Source: Fischerella thermalis PCC 7521
GTDB taxonomy: Bacteria > Cyanobacteriota > Cyanobacteriia > Cyanobacteriales > Nostocaceae
Direction of reading: 5' to 3'
Assembly: GCF_000317225.1 (NCBI RefSeq)
Contig: NZ_AJLL01000005.1
Location: 1 to 64,000, forward strand
DNA length: 64,000 bases
The notes below the pieces were generated by a model. That model saw nothing but the letters and a program-made list of their open reading frames with translations, was not told the origin of the DNA and did not search any database. This document shows positions 56,315 through 64,000 of this stretch, piece by piece. Made by a program: the position numbers and the translations under genes. Position 1 is the first letter of the stretch, and every line of letters starts with the position of its first letter.

Positions 56315-56842
56315 ATGACTCAAGACTATACCACAAAATGGTGGGCGGCTTTTTCATGCCTTGCTTTTATAGAAGGCGTTTTACTGGTGATGTTGTTCTC
56401 TGGACGTAGTTCTGTATTAACTATAGCAGCATTACTTTTCATTGCGATCTTAATGGTATTTATTCCACGAGCAGATGATGTTGTTGCGCTGACATTTGAC
56501 AGAGATAAAATTGACAACAAAATCAATTCTCTTAACAAAAAACTGAGTACTACGAAAAACAGAGCAGATAAAATATTTCTCTTAACAATACCGGAATCAA
56601 TGTATAAGACATTGCAAAAAATTAACTCTGGCAATTATGGCAATTACGATTTGACAGCTAAATTAGAAAGAGAACTGTATCACTTACGAGATATAGGTTA
56701 CATCGAAGATACAAAGGAAATTCGTGATATCCCTTATGAAGGCAATAATTTATCTAATTATGTGAAAATCACAGCATTAGGGAAGCAATATATTGAACTC
56801 CGCAAGAGTATTGAGGAAGAAAACAAGGGCAAAGATAAGTAA
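56315..56842 (+). CDS. Membrane protein with C-terminal winged-helix-like domain
   Basis: This 175-residue protein has two hydrophobic segments (AAFSCLAFIEGVLLVMLF and VLTIAALLFIAILMVFI, about 10-50) and a coiled segment (DKIDNKINSLNKKLSTTKNR). The C-terminal domain of about 85 residues reads TAKLERELYHLRDIGYIED then VKITALGKQYIELRK. The last part has the layout of a winged helix (helix, beta-turn-beta, terminal helix), seen in DNA-binding or protein-contact domains. I do not recognise the family. A good ribosome site (GGGAGAG) precedes it. It is next to the convergent acetyltransferase gene. Confidence 0.7.
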   Translation: MTQDYTTKWWAAFSCLAFIEGVLLVMLFSGRSSVLTIAALLFIAILMVFIPRADDVVALTFDRDKIDNKINSLNKKLSTTKNRADKIFLLTIPESMYKTLQKINSGNYGNYDLTAKLERELYHLRDIGYIEDTKEIRDIPYEGNNLSNYVKITALGKQYIELRKSIEEENKGKDK

Positions 56843-56922
56843 GTTGGTATAAATAAAGTTAAATCGTGAGGGTTTTCATTTGTCCTTGGTAATTGCTAGC
56901 ATCACAGCAATAATTGCAGAAA

Positions 56923-57555
56923 TCATACACAATTTTTTAACGCTTCAATATCTGCACCCACAATTTTTTCTAAATTTCTCGTAATTTTTTCAATATCCCA
57001 GTTCCACCAAGCAATTTCTAAAAGAGCATTAATGATTTCGTCTGGAAAACGTTGGCGCAATAAACTAGCTGGATTACCTCCGACAACTGCGTAAGGAGGT
57101 ACATCTTTGACAACTACCGATTTTGCAGCCACGATCGCACCATCACCAATTTTAACTCCAGGCATAATCACTGCTTCGTATCCAATCCACACATCGTTAC
57201 CAATCACAGTGTCACCTTTGAAAGGTAATTCCTCAGGTTTCGGCGTGACGCGTTCCCAACCACTACCAAAAATGTTAAATGGATAAGTTGAGAAGCCAGA
57301 CATCTGATGATTTGCACCATTCATGATGAATTTTACGCCTGTGGCTAAAGCACAAAACTTACCAATGACCAGCTTGTCGCCAATAAATGGGTAGTGGTAA
57401 AGCACATTGCGTTCAAAGTTTTCCGAGTCTTCCAGGTCATCGTAATATGTATAATCACCAATGATGATATTGGGGTTTGTGACAGTGTTTTTGATAAAAC
57501 AAACCTGTGGGAAACCCTCCATGGGATGTGGGTTGTTTGCATCGGGATATTGCAT
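56923..57555 (-). CDS. Vat/CatB-type hexapeptide acetyltransferase
   Basis: This 210-residue protein has the left-handed beta-helix hexapeptide repeats ([56 protein letters not shown]). It also has the loop with the catalytic histidine ([16 protein letters not shown]) typical of xenobiotic O-acetyltransferases (Vat, CatB) and ends with WWNWDIEKI. Such enzymes acetylate streptogramin A or chloramphenicol, but many chromosomal relatives have other, unknown acceptors. It is convergent with the membrane winged-helix gene. There is no sign of a resistance cassette around it. Confidence 0.88.
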   Translation of the reverse strand: MQYPDANNPHPMEGFPQVCFIKNTVTNPNIIIGDYTYYDDLEDSENFERNVLYHYPFIGDKLVIGKFCALATGVKFIMNGANHQMSGFSTYPFNIFGSGWERVTPKPEELPFKGDTVIGNDVWIGYEAVIMPGVKIGDGAIVAAKSVVVKDVPPYAVVGGNPASLLRQRFPDEIINALLEIAWWNWDIEKITRNLEKIVGADIEALKNCV

Positions 57556-57885
57556 CGCAGCACCTTGGAATTATTTATCTTTATACCAAGTTAAGTGATG
57601 ATCTGATGATAGTTTTAGTTGCGATCGCATCTTACGCGCAACTAGGTACTGACATAAGCTACATGAATTTACTTATAAATAATATATATAAGCTAACAAA
57701 TATCACAATACATACTTATTAGTTAGGCAATAAAAAAGACTCCATAGCCTACGGAATATTTTACCGATGTGTCTCCCGTAACTTGGTAAAAAAAAGCAGC
57801 TGTAAATGGTCAAGTTTACTTCTATTAAATCTAGTAGGAGCGTGGTAAGGTTTTAAATCCATTGTCTCCCATTTTGCCCTGACTA
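57556..57885. other. Divergent intergenic region upstream of the CyRepA1-type gene
   Basis: This 330-base AT-rich gap holds the promoters of the acetyltransferase and the CyRepA1-type gene. TGTCTCCC occurs twice (about 57771 and 57865). I looked for iterons, as expected near a plasmid initiator, and found no convincing array. Confidence 0.4.
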
Positions 57886-60800
57886 ATGCATTTGCACTAT
57901 CTACAACCCCAACATCTAGAAGAATTAGTCAAAAGCAGCGGTATTGATTTACACTTAGCTACTTTGAATTTTCAGTCTCTGCAAGATGAAACCGCCTATA
58001 ACTATCTGTTAATTTCTGAACACATACCACGCACGAACATTGGGATGGTGAAGAGTAGTTGGTTACAACGATATGCCCATGTGACTGCTGGTGGATGGTG
58101 GTGTGCTGGGCTTGATCCTCTCAATAACTGGAAAGCAATGGAATGGGGATGCTTCAAGCCAAATCAACCGCGACTAAATGAAAAAGGCAAATCTATTAAG
58201 TACGAACATCCTCCCTGCACACCGACGCGGGTGTTTTGTTTGCGAGTCAGTCTTCGTGTGTGGCAGCAAGTCGCTCAACGTTATAATCAAGCCATGCCTG
58301 AAGATATCAGCATCGCCGAAAATGGTGAAGCTGTGGGTTTTTGGCCGTGGGTGATGGCAAGAAATCTACCAATCATTATCTGTGAAGGCGTCAAAAAAGC
58401 TGCTGCACTGTTAACGCAAGGATATGCAGCTATCGGTATCCCCGGAATTACTAGCGGTTATCGCGTCACTAAAGATGAATTTGGCAAAGTTATCAGCCGT
58501 CAAATGATACCGGACTTAAAGGCGATCGCGATCGCTAAACGCACATTTTATATTTGCTTTGACTTTGAAACTCAACCTAATAAAATTGCCGCAGTAAATA
58601 ACGCTATCTCCCAGCTTGGTTTTTTATTGCAAACCAAAGATTGTTCTGTAAAAGTGATTGAACTACCAGGGAGAGAAAAAGGAGTTGATGAGTTTATCGT
58701 TGCTAAAGGTGCAAGCGCCTTTGAGAAAATATATCGCCAAAGCGTTGATTTAGAAATTTATCTTGCTCAAACAAAACCCCACACTGAATTAACTATTCCT
58801 CCAGCACTGACTCTAAACAGTCGCTATTTAGGAGAAATACCTTTTCCCACTTCTGGATTAGTGGGTATAAAATCTGCTAAAGGCACAGGTAAAACCACGG
58901 CACTTCAGACAGTTGTGCAACAAGCAAAAACTAGAAATCAACCAGTTTTATTGATTACTCATAGAATTCAACTTGGTCGATTTTTATGTGAAAAAATCGG
59001 TATTAGTTGGGGAGTTAATAATGATAGCTTAGTTCGTAGCGATCGCTTTTATGCTCACTATCAATCTACCCCATCTCTAGGATTATGTATAGATTCTTTA
59101 TGGAAGCTGCATCCTGAAGATTGGCAGGGGGCTATCTTAATTTTAGATGAAGTAGAACAATCATTATGGCATCTGCTTAACAGTAACACTTGTCAAGAAA
59201 AACGAGTTAAATTATTAAAATCATTTCAGCAATTAGTTGCTAATATATTAACAACAGGTGGATTAGTCATTGCTCAAGATGCCGATTTATCTGATATTTC
59301 TTTAGAATATTTACAAGTATTAGCAGGAATTAAATTAACACCGTGGGTAGTAGTGAATCAATGGAAACCGCAACGGGGGTGGGACGTTACTTTTTATGAT
59401 TCTCCTAACCCAACTCCACTAATTCACCAATTAGAATTAGATTTAATGGCGGGACGTAAATGCTATGTCACTACTGATAGTCGCTCCGGACGTTACAGTT
59501 GTGAAACAATCGCCGATTACTTGAAAGAACGACTGCAAAAACTGCAAAAGCGATTTGCTAAAACTCTTGTAGTTAGTAGCTTAACAACAAATACTCCTGG
59601 TCATGAAGCAGCTGATTTTATCACATCTATTAACCAAAAAGTGTCAGAATACGATACTGTTTTTGTCACTCCCAGCTTGGGGACTGGAATTAGTATTGAT
59701 GTTCAGCATTTCGACTGTGTTTATGGCATTTTTCAAGGGGTAATTCCTGATTCAGAAGCACGACAAGCATTAGCCAGGGTAAGAGATGATGTCCCACGAG
59801 TTATTTGGTGTGCGAAGCGAGGTATTGGTCTAATTGGTAGTGGTAGTACAAATTATCGCTTGCTATCTTCTTGGTATCAAGAAAATCAAAAAGAAAACTT
59901 AGCTTTACTGAGTCCTCTACATAAAATTGATGTAGATTTACCATTAGTTTACGACCCCATTCATTTAAGAACTTGGTCTAAGTTAGCAGCAAGAGTAAAT
60001 GCTTCTATTAACCTTTACCGTCAATCAATGAAAGATGGTTTAATTGCCGATGGTCATCAAATACATATCCGGAGCAATGCTGTCCAAAATAATATTATTC
60101 GTGATTTACGTTTGGCCTTTTTAGCTACTGACCCTAAGGATTTGGCAACTCGCAGAAGATTGATTATAGAAATTGTCAAAGTCCAAAAAGACTGGTCACA
60201 AAGTCGTCAAAAAGCAAAAGAAATTAAACGCAAAATTAAAGAAATTAAGCAACAAAATCAATTATTAGCAGCAACGGCTGTTGCCAACGCCAAAGATATT
60301 GATTACGTGGAGTATGAGCAGCTAATAGCTAAACATTCACTAACAGATGAGGAACGCAACCAAATTAATAAATATATTCTCAGGCAAAAATACGGCATAG
60401 CAGTTACTCCCCAACTTAAATTACTAGATGACCAAGGGTATTATGGACAATTGTTAACTCACTATTATCTCACTCATGAAAGTGAATATTTTTGGCGACG
60501 AGATCAGCAAGAATGGCAACAACAATTATTTTGGGGTGAAGGCAAGGTTTTTCTACCAGATTTAAAAATATACACCCTCAAAGTTGAAGCCATGAGAGCC
60601 TTAGGAATGCTACAATTTTTAGAGCCAGAACGAGTATTTAGTGAACACGATGCTGATTTAATGTTGTTGCAAAATACTGCTGTGCAGTGTAGTCAACATA
60701 TTAAAAGAACACTTGGTATCAACTTAGTGAAGGGTAAAGAACGCGTTTCGGCAATCAAAATCTTGAGCAGATTATTGAATTTACTAGGTTTGAAGTTACA

Positions 60801-61011
60801 GCGAGTTGGTCAAAATTACCAGATCAATTCAGCAAGCATCAATGATGGTAGAGAGAGGATATTTGCAGTTTGGCATCAACGAGACCAGCTGATGTCAGCT
60901 AATATAAGAGATGCTTCTGATTGCACAGACCTTTTGTGGCGCATATCTACACATACTAAAGAAAATTTCCCTATGGGGTTAGTAAACTTTTGTAGGAAAG
61001 CCGAAAGGTAA
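57886..61011 (+). CDS. CyRepA1-type plasmid replication protein (DUF3854/Toprim-helicase)
   Basis: This 1041-residue protein has an N-terminal DUF3854/Toprim-like domain, with the glutamate in IIICEGVKKA (E167) and the acidic pair in FDFE (D226, E228). A helicase-type ATPase follows, with Walker A SAKGTGKTTAL (333-337), Walker B LILDEVEQ (D421, E422) and an arginine-finger motif RQALARVRDD (626-635). The C-terminal 350 residues are helical and basic (RQKAKEIKRKIKEIKQQNQ). This layout fits the CyRepA1 family of cyanobacterial plasmid initiators, a primase-helicase-like design. Its neighbours are chromosomal housekeeping genes, so it may mark an integrated plasmid or a domesticated copy. No ParA/ParB gene is seen. 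Confidence 0.82.
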   Translation: MHLHYLQPQHLEELVKSSGIDLHLATLNFQSLQDETAYNYLLISEHIPRTNIGMVKSSWLQRYAHVTAGGWWCAGLDPLNNWKAMEWGCFKPNQPRLNEKGKSIKYEHPPCTPTRVFCLRVSLRVWQQVAQRYNQAMPEDISIAENGEAVGFWPWVMARNLPIIICEGVKKAAALLTQGYAAIGIPGITSGYRVTKDEFGKVISRQMIPDLKAIAIAKRTFYICFDFETQPNKIAAVNNAISQLGFLLQTKDCSVKVIELPGREKGVDEFIVAKGASAFEKIYRQSVDLEIYLAQTKPHTELTIPPALTLNSRYLGEIPFPTSGLVGIKSAKGTGKTTALQTVVQQAKTRNQPVLLITHRIQLGRFLCEKIGISWGVNNDSLVRSDRFYAHYQSTPSLGLCIDSLWKLHPEDWQGAILILDEVEQSLWHLLNSNTCQEKRVKLLKSFQQLVANILTTGGLVIAQDADLSDISLEYLQVLAGIKLTPWVVVNQWKPQRGWDVTFYDSPNPTPLIHQLELDLMAGRKCYVTTDSRSGRYSCETIADYLKERLQKLQKRFAKTLVVSSLTTNTPGHEAADFITSINQKVSEYDTVFVTPSLGTGISIDVQHFDCVYGIFQGVIPDSEARQALARVRDDVPRVIWCAKRGIGLIGSGSTNYRLLSSWYQENQKENLALLSPLHKIDVDLPLVYDPIHLRTWSKLAARVNASINLYRQSMKDGLIADGHQIHIRSNAVQNNIIRDLRLAFLATDPKDLATRRRLIIEIVKVQKDWSQSRQKAKEIKRKIKEIKQQNQLLAATAVANAKDIDYVEYEQLIAKHSLTDEERNQINKYILRQKYGIAVTPQLKLLDDQGYYGQLLTHYYLTHESEYFWRRDQQEWQQQLFWGEGKVFLPDLKIYTLKVEAMRALGMLQFLEPERVFSEHDADLMLLQNTAVQCSQHIKRTLGINLVKGKERVSAIKILSRLLNLLGLKLQRVGQNYQINSASINDGRERIFAVWHQRDQLMSANIRDASDCTDLLWRISTHTKENFPMGLVNFCRKAER

Positions 61012-61431
61012 CGCTGTGTTGGAAATAGCAAAGCCTGAAAGTTTCTACTAAATGAACGGCTGAAACAGGCTTTACCATTTTACAAAATTCTTGATACACA
61101 TCGTCCCCCTTGTCTTCCTTGTCTCCTAAATCAAACTTATAGTGAAACGGTATCATAAGGGGTTTTACCCCCTGGTCAACCATTAAATTGAAGCGATTAT
61201 CATATACATTCATTTAAAATTTAAATTTCTTTGTAGAATCTGCACATAGGATGAGGTTCTTTGTACAAAGTCTTAAAGGAAGATTATTACATCTAATTTA
61301 AATATCGCTAGTACAAGTGGGAATAACGGAACAAATCACATATATGTAAGTTTTTTACTAAATTTACGAAATTTATGCAGTTTATACTGTAGCAGCAAAG
61401 CAAAAGGCAAAATTAGTCAAACAACAAGCCG
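61012..61431. other. Intergenic region after CyRepA1-type gene
   Basis: This 420-base region contains a weak inverted repeat (AGCCTG near 61031 with CAGGCT near 61066) that may terminate the large gene. It also has a CCTTGTCTTCCTTGTCTCC word (61108-61126) found elsewhere as a dispersed low-complexity element (35960, 48060). No attachment site or recombinase gene is seen. Confidence 0.4.
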
Positions 61432-62190
61432 ATGAGCGTAACTAGTTACCGAAGAATAGTAATTGGGGATGTGCATGGTCACTACGAAGGTTTAATGAGA
61501 TTGTTGGATGCGATCGCCCCCACATCTGACGATCAAGTCTACTTTTTAGGAGACTTAATAGATCGTGGTCCACAAAGCGCCCAGGTAGTTAATTTTGTCA
61601 AAGATAGTCCCTATCAATGTTTATTAGGGAATCACGAGCAAATGCTATTAAATATTCTCACTAAACGCATCCCTACTCCTACGGTACAAGCATGGCTATA
61701 TAGTGGTGGTCAGGCAACAGTAGCTAGTTATGAAGAAGCTACAATTCCCCACGATCATCTGGAATGGTTTGATAATTTGCCTACATATATTGATTTAGGG
61801 GATATTTGGTTAGTTCATGCTGGTGTTAACCCTTTCATTCCCCTAACAGAACAAACTGCCAATCAACTTTGTTGGGTGCGAGATGAATTTCATAGTATTG
61901 AGGAACCATACTTCTCCGATAAGTTAATGATTATCGGTCATACTATTACTTGTACTCTACCAGGTGTTCCCCCTGGACAATTAGCTCAAGGACAAGGATG
62001 GTTAGATATAGACACTGGAGCTTATCATCCCCGTAGTGGTTGGTTAACGGGATTGGATGTTACAAATAATTTAGTTTATCAAGCAAACGTTCTCAAAAAT
62101 TGCATTCGTATCTCAGCTTTGGAAGAAATAGTGACCACCGTCAACCCAAAACAATTTCATGTTAATCGCCGTAGCAAGTGTTTGGCCTGA
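61432..62190 (+). CDS. PPP-type metallophosphoesterase (Ser/Thr phosphatase-like)
   Basis: This 252-residue enzyme has the three PPP metal-site motifs in order: GDVHGHYEGL (GDxHG), LGDLIDRGPQS (GDxxDRG) and LLGNHEQML (GNHE). Later histidines in WLVHAGVNPF and IIGHTI complete the site. It resembles bacterial PrpA/PrpE-like and diadenosine-tetraphosphatase-like phosphatases. It could act on phosphoproteins or on dinucleoside polyphosphates. It is about 420 bases downstream of the CyRepA1-type gene and convergent with the M48 gene. Confidence 0.9.
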   Translation: MSVTSYRRIVIGDVHGHYEGLMRLLDAIAPTSDDQVYFLGDLIDRGPQSAQVVNFVKDSPYQCLLGNHEQMLLNILTKRIPTPTVQAWLYSGGQATVASYEEATIPHDHLEWFDNLPTYIDLGDIWLVHAGVNPFIPLTEQTANQLCWVRDEFHSIEEPYFSDKLMIIGHTITCTLPGVPPGQLAQGQGWLDIDTGAYHPRSGWLTGLDVTNNLVYQANVLKNCIRISALEEIVTTVNPKQFHVNRRSKCLA

Positions 62191-62305
62191 TCTTGAGTAA
62201 AGCTATGGTTTTAATCCAAAATCCAAAATCTAAAACCCAAAAATTGTTGTGAGATTTGGATGAGGTAGAAAACCCCAATCCACAATCCAAAAATCTGAAA
62301 TTACT

Positions 62306-63166
62306 TCAAGACCTAAGCAAAGCTTGGATATTAGTCTTGTATGTAGAACTGTCTAAACCATAGTTACCATTGTTGGGTTGAGTATTGATTGCTTTTTTTA
62401 TCGCATCAATGCGATCGCCTATCGCTGGGTGAGTACTCAAAAATGCTGGTACAGAACCTTTTTTGACTAGTTTTTGCATAAAGGAAACCATTGCTGTTTG
62501 ACTGTAACCAGTACGTGTCAAAGTTGCTAATCCTCTTTTATCAGCATCAAACTCGTGTTTACGACTACCAGGCAGATTGCGGGCTAACTGATAACCAATT
62601 TGTACTACTTTACTGCGGTCTAACCCGGCTGCTGTTAACAAACCTTCGTCAATCGCCTTTTGGCGCATCTGTTTGATGAGGTGTCTACCGCCAATATGAC
62701 CAATTTCATGGGCCATGACGCTTGCTAATTCCGCTTCATTTTCGGCAGCTTCTATTAAGCCAGTATTTAAATATACAAATCCGCCAAGAGTGGCAAAAGC
62801 ATTAATACTATCATCGTCAATTACTTGGAAAGTAAAAGGAAGCTTGGGGCGATCGCTATTGGCTACCAATCGCTGACCTATTTGTTGCACATAACGGTTA
62901 ATATTGGCATCGCGGTACAATCGAACATCAGTGTTTAGCAGTTGTTGATTGATTTGTTTACCAATTTCAACTTCCTGGCGATCGGACATGTTAGAAAGCT
63001 GAAGTGCTTGGACTCCTTGAAAAATTAGAGGAACCCAATCAAAAGCTTGGGATGGTAAGGCGCTACTCAAACAAATACTCAGCGCCACTAGCACCGAAAT
63101 CAACGGATAAAACAAATGATGCCGAAAAAAACTGTAATAGATAGATAAGCTTTTCCTATTATTCAT
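62306..63166 (-). CDS. M48-family metalloprotease (BepA/HtpX-like), exported
   Basis: The protein has about 286 residues with an N-terminal membrane or signal segment (HHLFYPLISVLVALSICL). The peptidase domain contains the zinc motif MAHEIGHIGGRHL (HExxH) and the downstream ligand in EFDADKRGLATL. The ATG at 63166 gives the signal at the N-terminus. A start at 63229 would add 21 residues. Such M48 proteins work in the periplasm on misassembled envelope proteins. It is convergent with the phosphatase gene. Confidence 0.9.
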   Translation of the reverse strand: MNNRKSLSIYYSFFRHHLFYPLISVLVALSICLSSALPSQAFDWVPLIFQGVQALQLSNMSDRQEVEIGKQINQQLLNTDVRLYRDANINRYVQQIGQRLVANSDRPKLPFTFQVIDDDSINAFATLGGFVYLNTGLIEAAENEAELASVMAHEIGHIGGRHLIKQMRQKAIDEGLLTAAGLDRSKVVQIGYQLARNLPGSRKHEFDADKRGLATLTRTGYSQTAMVSFMQKLVKKGSVPAFLSTHPAIGDRIDAIKKAINTQPNNGNYGLDSSTYKTNIQALLRS

Positions 63167-63524
63167 AATTCGGTCTGAAAAGACTTTAGGAAGAACGTAA
63201 AAGTAACCGACGCAAGCAGGATACAACAAGTTGCATGAAAAATTTCTAATGCAGATTTCACTACAGACTTGACTATAATTCAGTTTTAACCGATGTTTTT
63301 TGGCAACAGCAACTAAAAACAGCGGTCATGATAAACTGTCGCATGTCAAAACATAAGGAGGTAATCCAATGAGAAAATTTCATCCTCAAGCATGAAAAGA
63401 TCCCACCCCTTTCCCTTCTTCTTATTAAGGAGAGGGGATGAGGTAACTTCAAATTCGGAGAGTTTTCTCTGTTGTAGCACCTGGTGTTCAAAAGTCAAAA
63501 ACTAGATTTAGGAAAATTGCAGTT
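63167..63524. other. Intergenic region upstream of DUF4330 gene
   Basis: This 358-base divergent region includes a degenerate copy of the dispersed AAGGAGAGGGG...GAGGT repeat (63427-63445). The rest has no recognisable gene. Promoters for the M48 and DUF4330 genes are expected here. Confidence 0.45.
63427..63445. repeat. Dispersed repeat fragment (AAGGAGAGGGG type)
   Basis: AAGGAGAGGGGATGAGGTA matches the right arm and following bases of the hairpin repeat at 3561-3607. The left arm is only partly kept (CCCTTCTTCTTATT). It is a truncated copy of that family. Confidence 0.5.
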
Positions 63525-64000
63525 ATGGCTATTTTAGATTCCAAAGGTCGTTTATTTGGTAAATTTAATGTCCTTGATATCGGTGCTGGACTGGTAATTT
63601 TGCTAGTTATATTTGGCATCTTTTTCTTCCCTGGTAGTACTGGTTCTATTGCCCAGGTGGGAACTAAAACAGTACCTATTGAAGTAGATTTGATTGTTCG
63701 GGGATTAAATGTGCGTGACCCCGAACAGTTATATAGCCAAGGATTTAAAAAAGGCGGTAAGACAAACGTGATTATTCGTAATCAACCTCACGGTAAAATA
63801 GATATCAAATCTATTCAAACATTGCCCAGAACTGTACTTGTTCCCCAGCCAGACGGTACTGTGAAAGAATTGCCAGATCCCAAATCAAACAGTTTTAGTA
63901 CAGACATGTTATTGACTTTGGAAGGCAAAGCACAAATCACTGAAAATGGCCCTGTTTTAGGTAACAGCAAAGTCAAAATTGGAATGCCATTTGAGTTGGA
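63525..64000 (+). CDS. DUF4330 domain protein, N-terminal part
   Basis: The ATG at 63525 opens a frame that stays open to the end of the window (158 codons seen). It starts MAILDSKGRLFGKFNVLDIG, followed by a membrane helix (GLVILLVIFGIFFFPGS). A beta-rich extracytoplasmic domain follows with VPIEVDLIVRGLNVRDPEQL. This layout matches DUF4330, a family of cyanobacterial single-span proteins of unknown function. The C-terminus lies beyond the window. Confidence 0.8.
   Translation, partial: MAILDSKGRLFGKFNVLDIGAGLVILLVIFGIFFFPGSTGSIAQVGTKTVPIEVDLIVRGLNVRDPEQLYSQGFKKGGKTNVIIRNQPHGKIDIKSIQTLPRTVLVPQPDGTVKELPDPKSNSFSTDMLLTLEGKAQITENGPVLGNSKVKIGMPFEL

Noticed and set aside
57556-57885. Search for iterons or an origin next to the CyRepA1-type gene
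   Set aside because: Only TGTCTCCC occurs twice; no regular array or DnaA-box cluster is visible.
1-64000. CRISPR arrays, tRNA and rRNA genes
   Set aside because: No regularly spaced identical repeats of 25-40 bases and no tRNA T-loop or acceptor pairs were found by eye; a computed search could still reveal a tRNA I missed.

Overview
The window is from a filamentous, heterocyst-forming cyanobacterium (Nostocales). Supporting this are a cytochrome b6f PetM, the light-independent protochlorophyllide reductase subunit ChlB, an NblR-type regulator, a Ycf39-type protein, frequent HIP1 octamers (GCGATCGC), abundant short dispersed repeats, and above all a locus that matches in content and order, as I recall it, the heterocyst envelope polysaccharide (HEP) island of Anabaena PCC 7120. 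No tRNA, rRNA or CRISPR array was seen. Species cannot be named from the sequence alone.

Region 1 (1-21.8 kb, all minus strand) is the polysaccharide island. Read in the direction of transcription it starts with sugar-nucleotide and sugar-modifying enzymes (RfbF cytidylyltransferase, LhgO-type FAD oxidase, an extended SDR, an RfbC-type epimerase, a Rossmann/SAF oxidoreductase). It continues with a GT4 transferase, a Wzc-type tyrosine autokinase/copolymerase, the HepC initiating sugar transferase, the HepA ABC exporter, a methyltransferase and six more glycosyltransferases. Together these would build, assemble and export the glycan layer of the heterocyst.

Region 2 (22-28 kb) holds a minus-strand triad of VWA protein, PP2C-like phosphatase and Ser/Thr kinase. 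The kinase is fused to a zinc ribbon, a membrane helix and TPRs, so this is a TerY-P type phospho-signalling module. A PATAN/PatA-like response regulator follows.

Region 3 (28-50 kb) is mostly housekeeping: pheT, murE, ecaB-type carbonic anhydrase, an RNase D-like exonuclease, pdxA, petM, a ycf39-like gene, nadK and nblR. It also has a DICT-type histidine kinase, an AbrB-family membrane protein, a CAP protein and an unusual membrane-anchored TAXI binding protein with a duplicated C-terminal helical module.

Region 4 (50-64 kb) mixes housekeeping (rpmI-rplT, chlB, an M48 protease, a PPP-type phosphatase) with decayed or mobile material: a truncated TnpB, a broken GAF-domain gene and a HicB-like antitoxin remnant. 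It also carries a 1041-residue Toprim-helicase protein of the cyanobacterial plasmid-replication (CyRepA1) type. The window ends inside a DUF4330 gene.
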